Below are positions 58,822 to 64,000 of a stretch of DNA of 64,000 bases, piece after piece. Position numbers and translations under genes: made by a program. Positions within the stretch are counted from its first letter, which is position 1; each line of letters opens with the position of its first letter. Source of the DNA: Actinomycetales bacterium (GTDB lineage Bacteria > Actinomycetota > Actinomycetes > S36-B12); the NCBI GenBank assembly GCA_016125355.1, contig WGLX01000011.1, positions 124,264 through 188,263 on the forward strand, written 5' to 3'. The notes beneath the pieces are model-generated. The model saw only the letters and a list, made by a program, of their open reading frames with translations. It made no database searches and had not been told where the DNA came from.

Positions 58822-60798
58822 ATGACTCCCGCCCGCCGGCGGGTGCTGATCAGCGCCGCAATCGCCGTGGTGGTGCTCGTGGGCGCCTATCTCCTCCTCG
58901 CCTTCCGGTCAGGCTCCGCCGCGAAGGCCGGTACGACGGTCGCCGGCGTGGACATCGGCGGGATGACGCCGGCCGAGGCGGCTGCCGCGCTGCACACGGC
59001 CCTGGACCCGGTCGTCGAGCAGAAGCTCAAGGTGCAGGTGCTGGAGACCTCGGTGAAGGTCGATCCCACGGAGGCCGGGCTCTCCTTGGATGCCGAGGCG
59101 TCGGTCGCCCCGGCCTTCGGGCACAGCTGGAATCCGCTCGACCTGGTCGGCTCCCTGATGGGGGGCCAGGAGCTGCCCCCCGTGGTCGATGCCGACCCGG
59201 TACTCCTCGGCCAGGAGCTCGACATGCTGTCCTCGGTCATCGACAACCCTCCGGTGGAGCCGACGATCCGGGTGAAGAAGGGCACGGCCACCGTGACGGA
59301 GGGCAAGCCCGGCCGTGCTCTCGATCGTGGCGCGCTCAAGGCCGCACTGATCGCCGCGCTCGTCGAGCCTCGACAGGTCATCCAGGCGGAGGTCATCTCG
59401 GCCGAGCCGACGGTGACGCGGGATGCCGCCGAATCCGCCCTCTCGCTGGCCGACACGGCGATGTCGGCCCCGGTGGAGGTCACCGCGGGCACGGTCACGG
59501 CGACGATTCCCGGTCGCGCCGTGGGCCGGGCCCTGCGCTTCACCGCGGTCGATGGCACCCTCGAGCCCAGTCTCGAGGGGGCGAAGCTGCACAGGGCCAT
59601 CGCCAAGGAGCTCGCTCCGATCGAGACGCCGGGACGGGATGCCACCTTCAAGATCCGCAAGGGGGTGCCCAAGGTGGTCAAGTCCAAGGTGGGCACCGGC
59701 GTCTCCGACGAGGATCTCGCGGCGGCGGTGCTCCCGGTCATCGACAAGCCGGCCGGCCAGCGGGACGTCACCGTCGCGGTGACCACGCGCCAGCCCGCCT
59801 TCACCACGGAGCAGGCGCAGTCACTGGGCATCAAGGATCGACTGTCGACGTTCACCCAGAACTACCCCTACGCCGCCTACCGCTCCCAGAACATCGGGCA
59901 GGCGGCGAAGCGGATCAACGGGACCCTGCTCATGCCGGGGGACACTTTCTCGCTGAACGACACCATCAAGGAGCGCACGGAGGCCAACGGGTACACGGTG
60001 GGCTACGTCGTGGGTCCGGGTGGGATCTTCGCCGAGGACCTGGGCGGCGGCGTCTCCACGTCCGCCACGGCCACGTGGACGGCAGCCTTCTACGCCGGTC
60101 TGGAGCGGGTGCAGACGGTGGCGCACTCGATCTACATCTCGCGATACAAGCCCGGCCTCGAGGCGACGGTCGCCTGGGGGATCTTCGACCTGAAGTTCCG
60201 CAATGACACGGGCAACGCCGTCTTCATCACGGCGGGCACGACCCCCACCTCCATCACCGTGTCCATGTGGGGCACCAAGGCCTACGACAAGATCGAGGCG
60301 GAGTACGGCCCGCGCGAGAACGTCGTCAAGTACAAGAAGGTCTACGACACCTCGAAGCAGTGCCACGGCCAGGGCGGGGTGGACGGCTTCACGATCACGG
60401 TCGACAGGGTCTTCTACAAGGACGGCAAGGAGGTCAAGCGCGAGCCCATCACCACGCGCTACAAGCCGGCGCCCGAGGTGATCTGCGGCGAGAAGCCGAA
60501 CAAGAAGAAGGACAAGAAGAACGCCGATGCGAACGGCGATCCTGCTTCGGACGCGTCCAACGATCCGAGCGCCTTCCCGTCGGCGTCACCGACCGACTCC
60601 CCGACGACCAAGCCGGGTGGCAAGAAGGGCAGCAGCCCCTCGCCGACCCCGTCGCCGCCGACGGACTCCGGCGGCGGTGACGTCTTCTCCAACGGAACCG
60701 GCGACGGCGCGGGCGGCGGGACTCCTCGGAGGGGGCGTGTGTATGTTGTGCCCGTCGGATACCCCAGCGAGGGACGGATCAACCGGAGGCTCAGGTGA
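58822..60798 (+). CDS. VanW family membrane-anchored protein
   Basis: A 658-residue protein with one N-terminal membrane segment (about 8-28), two peptidoglycan-binding-type domains (about 80-210 and 260-340) with the repeated VAGVDIGGMTPAEAAAAL pattern, and a VanW domain (about 350-470; INGTLLMPGDTFSLNDTI, GGGVSTSATATWTAAFYAGL). A low-complexity Lys/Ser/Pro/Thr tail follows (about 555-625). VanW proteins accompany glycopeptide resistance in some species, but most are of unknown cell-wall role. The stop overlaps fdxA. Confidence 0.88.
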   Translation: MTPARRRVLISAAIAVVVLVGAYLLLAFRSGSAAKAGTTVAGVDIGGMTPAEAAAALHTALDPVVEQKLKVQVLETSVKVDPTEAGLSLDAEASVAPAFGHSWNPLDLVGSLMGGQELPPVVDADPVLLGQELDMLSSVIDNPPVEPTIRVKKGTATVTEGKPGRALDRGALKAALIAALVEPRQVIQAEVISAEPTVTRDAAESALSLADTAMSAPVEVTAGTVTATIPGRAVGRALRFTAVDGTLEPSLEGAKLHRAIAKELAPIETPGRDATFKIRKGVPKVVKSKVGTGVSDEDLAAAVLPVIDKPAGQRDVTVAVTTRQPAFTTEQAQSLGIKDRLSTFTQNYPYAAYRSQNIGQAAKRINGTLLMPGDTFSLNDTIKERTEANGYTVGYVVGPGGIFAEDLGGGVSTSATATWTAAFYAGLERVQTVAHSIYISRYKPGLEATVAWGIFDLKFRNDTGNAVFITAGTTPTSITVSMWGTKAYDKIEAEYGPRENVVKYKKVYDTSKQCHGQGGVDGFTITVDRVFYKDGKEVKREPITTRYKPAPEVICGEKPNKKKDKKNADANGDPASDASNDPSAFPSASPTDSPTTKPGGKKGSSPSPTPSPPTDSGGGDVFSNGTGDGAGGGTPRRGRVYVVPVGYPSEGRINRRLR

Positions 60799-61121
60799 CC
60801 TACGTCATCACATTCCCGTGCGTGGACGTCAAGGACAGGGCGTGCATCGAGGAATGTCCCGTCGACTGCATCTACGAGGGCGACCGGATGCTGTACATCC
60901 AGCCGGACGAGTGCGTGGACTGCGGTGCGTGTGAGCCGGTGTGCCCCGTGGAGGCGATCTTCTACGAGGACGACGTCCCGGAGGAGTGGAAGGACTACAC
61001 GGCGGCCAATGCCGAGTTCTTCGTCGATCTCGGCTCGCCGGGCGGCGCCGCCAAGCTCGGTGCCCAGGACTTCGACGCCCCGCTGCTCGCGAGCGTGCCG
61101 CCCCAGGAGCACAACGACTAG
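60795..61121 (+). CDS. fdxA: 7Fe-type ferredoxin (FdxA/FdxC)
   Basis: A 108-residue ferredoxin. Cluster ligands: C9-x7-C17-x3-C21-P and C40-x2-C43-x2-C46-x3-C50-P, one 3Fe-4S and one 4Fe-4S as in seven-iron ferredoxins. The C-terminal extension beyond residue 60 is typical of the actinobacterial type (fdxC in M. tuberculosis, also before dapC). GTG 60795 overlaps the VanW-type stop. An electron donor to P450s and other enzymes. Confidence 0.94.
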   Translation: MTYVITFPCVDVKDRACIEECPVDCIYEGDRMLYIQPDECVDCGACEPVCPVEAIFYEDDVPEEWKDYTAANAEFFVDLGSPGGAAKLGAQDFDAPLLASVPPQEHND

Positions 61122-61139
61122 TCCCTGGGCTGCTTGTCC

Positions 61140-62258
61140 ATGAACGACGCCCCGACTCCGGCGGCGACCACCCGGCGGTTGGCGAGCGGTCTTCCCGACT
61201 TCCCCTGGGATGTCCTCGCGCCCTACGGCGATCGAGCCCGGACCCACGCGGACGGCATTGTCGACCTGTCCGTCGGCACGCCCGTCGACCCGACGCCCGA
61301 GTCCGCCCAGCGCGCTCTTGCCGAGGCCGCCAATGCCCCCGGGTACCCGACAGCGGCCGGCCGGCCGGAGCTGCGGGAGGCGTGCGCGCGCTGGCTGCGG
61401 CGATCGCTTGGCGTCGATGTGGCCCCGACCGCCATCGTGCCCTCGATCGGGTCGAAGGAGATGGTCGCGGCCTTGCCGCGACTGCTCGGCTTGGCTCCCG
61501 GCGGCATCGTCGTCATCCCGCGCATCGCCTACCCGACCTACGCGGTGGGAGCCGTGCTGGCGGGCTGCTCGTTCGTCGCCACCGACGAGCCCGAGAGCGT
61601 GCCGGATGCCGCGATGGTCTGGCTCAACTCACCCGGCAACCCGACGGGCGCGGTGACGGAGCCGGGACGGATGGCCGAGATCGTGGCGTGGGCCCGCGCG
61701 CGGGGGGTCCCCGTGGCCAGTGACGAGTGCTACGTCGAGCTCGGCTGGGAGGCGGAGCCGGTCTCCCTGCTCCACCCGTCGGTCGCGGGCGACAGCCACG
61801 AGGGACTCCTCGTCCTGCACTCCCTGTCGAAGCGGTCCAATTTCGCCGGGTATCGATTCGGGTTCGCCGCCGGTGATCCCGATCTCATGCGCGACGTGCT
61901 GGCCGTGCGCAAGCACGCAGGGATGATGGTGCCGCTGCCCGTCCAGGCGGCGGCGATCGCGGCACTTGACGATGACGATCATGCGGCCGAGCAGAAGCAG
62001 CGGTACGGCCGCCGCCGGCGAGTTGTCCGTGCCGCCCTCGAGGGTGCGGGATTCCGCATCGAGCACAGCGAGGCCGGCCTGTACCTGTGGACCACGCGCG
62101 ACGAGCCCTGCTGGGACACGGTCGCCTGGTTCGCCGATCGCGGGGTCCTCGTGACGCCGGGCGACTTCTACGGTCCCCAGGGCGCCCGGCACATCCGGGT
62201 GGCCATGACGGCCACGGACGATCAGGTGGCCGCCTTCGCCGGGCGATTGGCGTCGTGA
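61140..62258 (+). CDS. dapC: Succinyldiaminopimelate transaminase DapC
   Basis: A 372-residue fold-type I PLP aminotransferase. PLP lysine in SLSKRSNFAGYRFGF; other conserved blocks are SPGNPTGAVTEPG and VASDECYVELGW. Position after the ferredoxin gene and overall sequence match DapC (Rv1178), which makes N-succinyl-LL-diaminopimelate for lysine and peptidoglycan. ATG 61140; TTG 61134 is possible. Confidence 0.9.
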   Translation: MNDAPTPAATTRRLASGLPDFPWDVLAPYGDRARTHADGIVDLSVGTPVDPTPESAQRALAEAANAPGYPTAAGRPELREACARWLRRSLGVDVAPTAIVPSIGSKEMVAALPRLLGLAPGGIVVIPRIAYPTYAVGAVLAGCSFVATDEPESVPDAAMVWLNSPGNPTGAVTEPGRMAEIVAWARARGVPVASDECYVELGWEAEPVSLLHPSVAGDSHEGLLVLHSLSKRSNFAGYRFGFAAGDPDLMRDVLAVRKHAGMMVPLPVQAAAIAALDDDDHAAEQKQRYGRRRRVVRAALEGAGFRIEHSEAGLYLWTTRDEPCWDTVAWFADRGVLVTPGDFYGPQGARHIRVAMTATDDQVAAFAGRLAS

Positions 62259-62337
62259 GGCAGGTCACCCAGCAACTGGAGACCGTCTCGAGAAACCCCG
62301 GAGCAGGGTCGGTAGTCTCCCCTGCAGGAGGTTTGAC

Positions 62338-63621
<1,284 letters not shown>

Positions 63622-63740
63622 TCGAAGGGCTCTCACCCTCCCTGACGGGCGGACCCTGCCCTCGCTTTGTCATGACATTGGGACTATCTTGGGCCCCGGC
63701 CCGGGCGCCTGCCCGCACCCCTGGATCCTGAGAGGCACCC

Positions 63741-64000
63741 ATGTCCGATTTCCTGTCGCGCGTCGCGTCGGCCCCCATCTCGTGGGGGATCTGCGAGGTT
63801 CCCGGGTGGGGGGAGATGCTCCCCACGGACCGCGTCCTCAGCGAGATGAAGCAGTTCGGCTTCAACGCCACGGAGATCGGCGCCCCCGGGTTCCTGCCGA
63901 GCGACGGCGAGGCGGCGAAGGCCAAGCTCGCCGAGTACGACATGCAGATGCTCGGCGGCTTCGTCCCGCTGATCCTGCATGACCCCGCGCAGCGGGAGAA
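63741..64000 (+). CDS. Inosose dehydratase-like protein (partial, runs off right edge)
   Basis: The first 86 codons of a TIM-barrel sugar isomerase/dehydratase. The start SAPISWGICEVPGWG and the block QFGFNATEIGAPGFLPSDG are typical of inosose dehydratase (IolE)-like proteins. The catalytic half is beyond the window. Upstream at 63668-63677 the short palindrome TGTCATGACA may be an operator, but is too short to trust. Inositol catabolism is the best guess. Confidence 0.72.
   Translation, partial: MSDFLSRVASAPISWGICEVPGWGEMLPTDRVLSEMKQFGFNATEIGAPGFLPSDGEAAKAKLAEYDMQMLGGFVPLILHDPAQRE

Noticed and set aside
63668-63677. TGTCATGACA palindrome as operator of the inosose dehydratase-like gene
   Set aside because: Ten bases with frequent chance occurrence; mentioned in the gene entry only.

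Overview
The window is high-GC, almost fully coding bacterial DNA. GTG starts are frequent and many genes overlap by ATGA or TGATG. Two mycothiol enzymes (Mca at 2808, MshB at 57419), a SURF1 protein, DUF4307, DUF3817 and DUF6113 families, and a PIN-PhoH fusion point to a mycothiol-producing member of the Actinomycetes. Much of the order matches the Mycobacterium tuberculosis regions Rv1081c-Rv1112 (DUF4307, mca, small membrane protein, DUF255, Z-prenyl synthase, phoH2, fumarase, glpX, DUF4245, xseBA, ispH, DUF6542, ychF) and Rv1165-Rv1178 (typA, solute-binding lipoprotein, mshB, DUF6113, ferredoxin, dapC). I cannot name the genus.

Layout: 1-2.2 kb, a MoxR/Mg-chelatase-like ATPase and the start of its VWA-type partner. 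2.3-6.6 kb, DUF4307, mca, SURF1, a PfkB sugar kinase, DUF3817, and an Hsp20 gene behind a CIRCE operator. 6.7-10.4 kb, ung and a molybdate import operon with its TOBE regulator. 10.7-15.7 kb, a VOC protein, an NfeD/SPFH pair, a TetR-YdeI-AlkD operon and a divergent epimerase. 15.7-19.7 kb, a DUF4097-DUF2089-ABC exporter operon, a DUF202 pair and DUF5522. 19.8-31.9 kb, DUF255, UppS, PhoH2, a secreted lysozyme-like protein, class I fumarase, amylosucrase, GlpX and DUF4245. 31.9-40.7 kb, XseB/XseA, IspH, DUF6542, a nickel-binding small protein, a PAS-GGDEF-EAL protein, a hydrolase, PadR/DUF1048 and YchF. 40.7-43.7 kb, small accessory genes behind ychF. 43.7-48 kb, two membrane or envelope-stress type genes and TypA. 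48-54.2 kb, a complete oligopeptide transporter. 54.3-63.6 kb, an S9 peptidase broken by a nonsense codon, a diguanylate cyclase, MshB, a VanW-type protein, ferredoxin, DapC and citrate synthase. An inosose dehydratase-like gene runs off the right edge.

The most unusual content is intergenic. Two long palindromic elements (10508-10755 and 26203-26400) are each built from an inverted pair of the same 74-bp unit. All four units keep two GAACCGCTT-like boxes exactly 61 bp apart, and the central hairpin is preserved by paired base changes. In both elements the outer unit supplies the final serine codon and the TGA stop of the neighbouring gene. A second hairpin family (CGAGTGGCGGGTT) and several other long-stem hairpins also sit within a few bases of stop codons, without U-tracts. 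Other points are two displaced copies of the ychF 3' end bounding small cassettes, an in-frame amber codon in the S9 peptidase, and several clear operators (CIRCE, a TetR palindrome, a palindrome at the start of a small HTH gene, and a CRP/GlxR-like site). There are no rRNA genes, CRISPR arrays, transposases or phage genes that I can see, and I recognised no tRNA.
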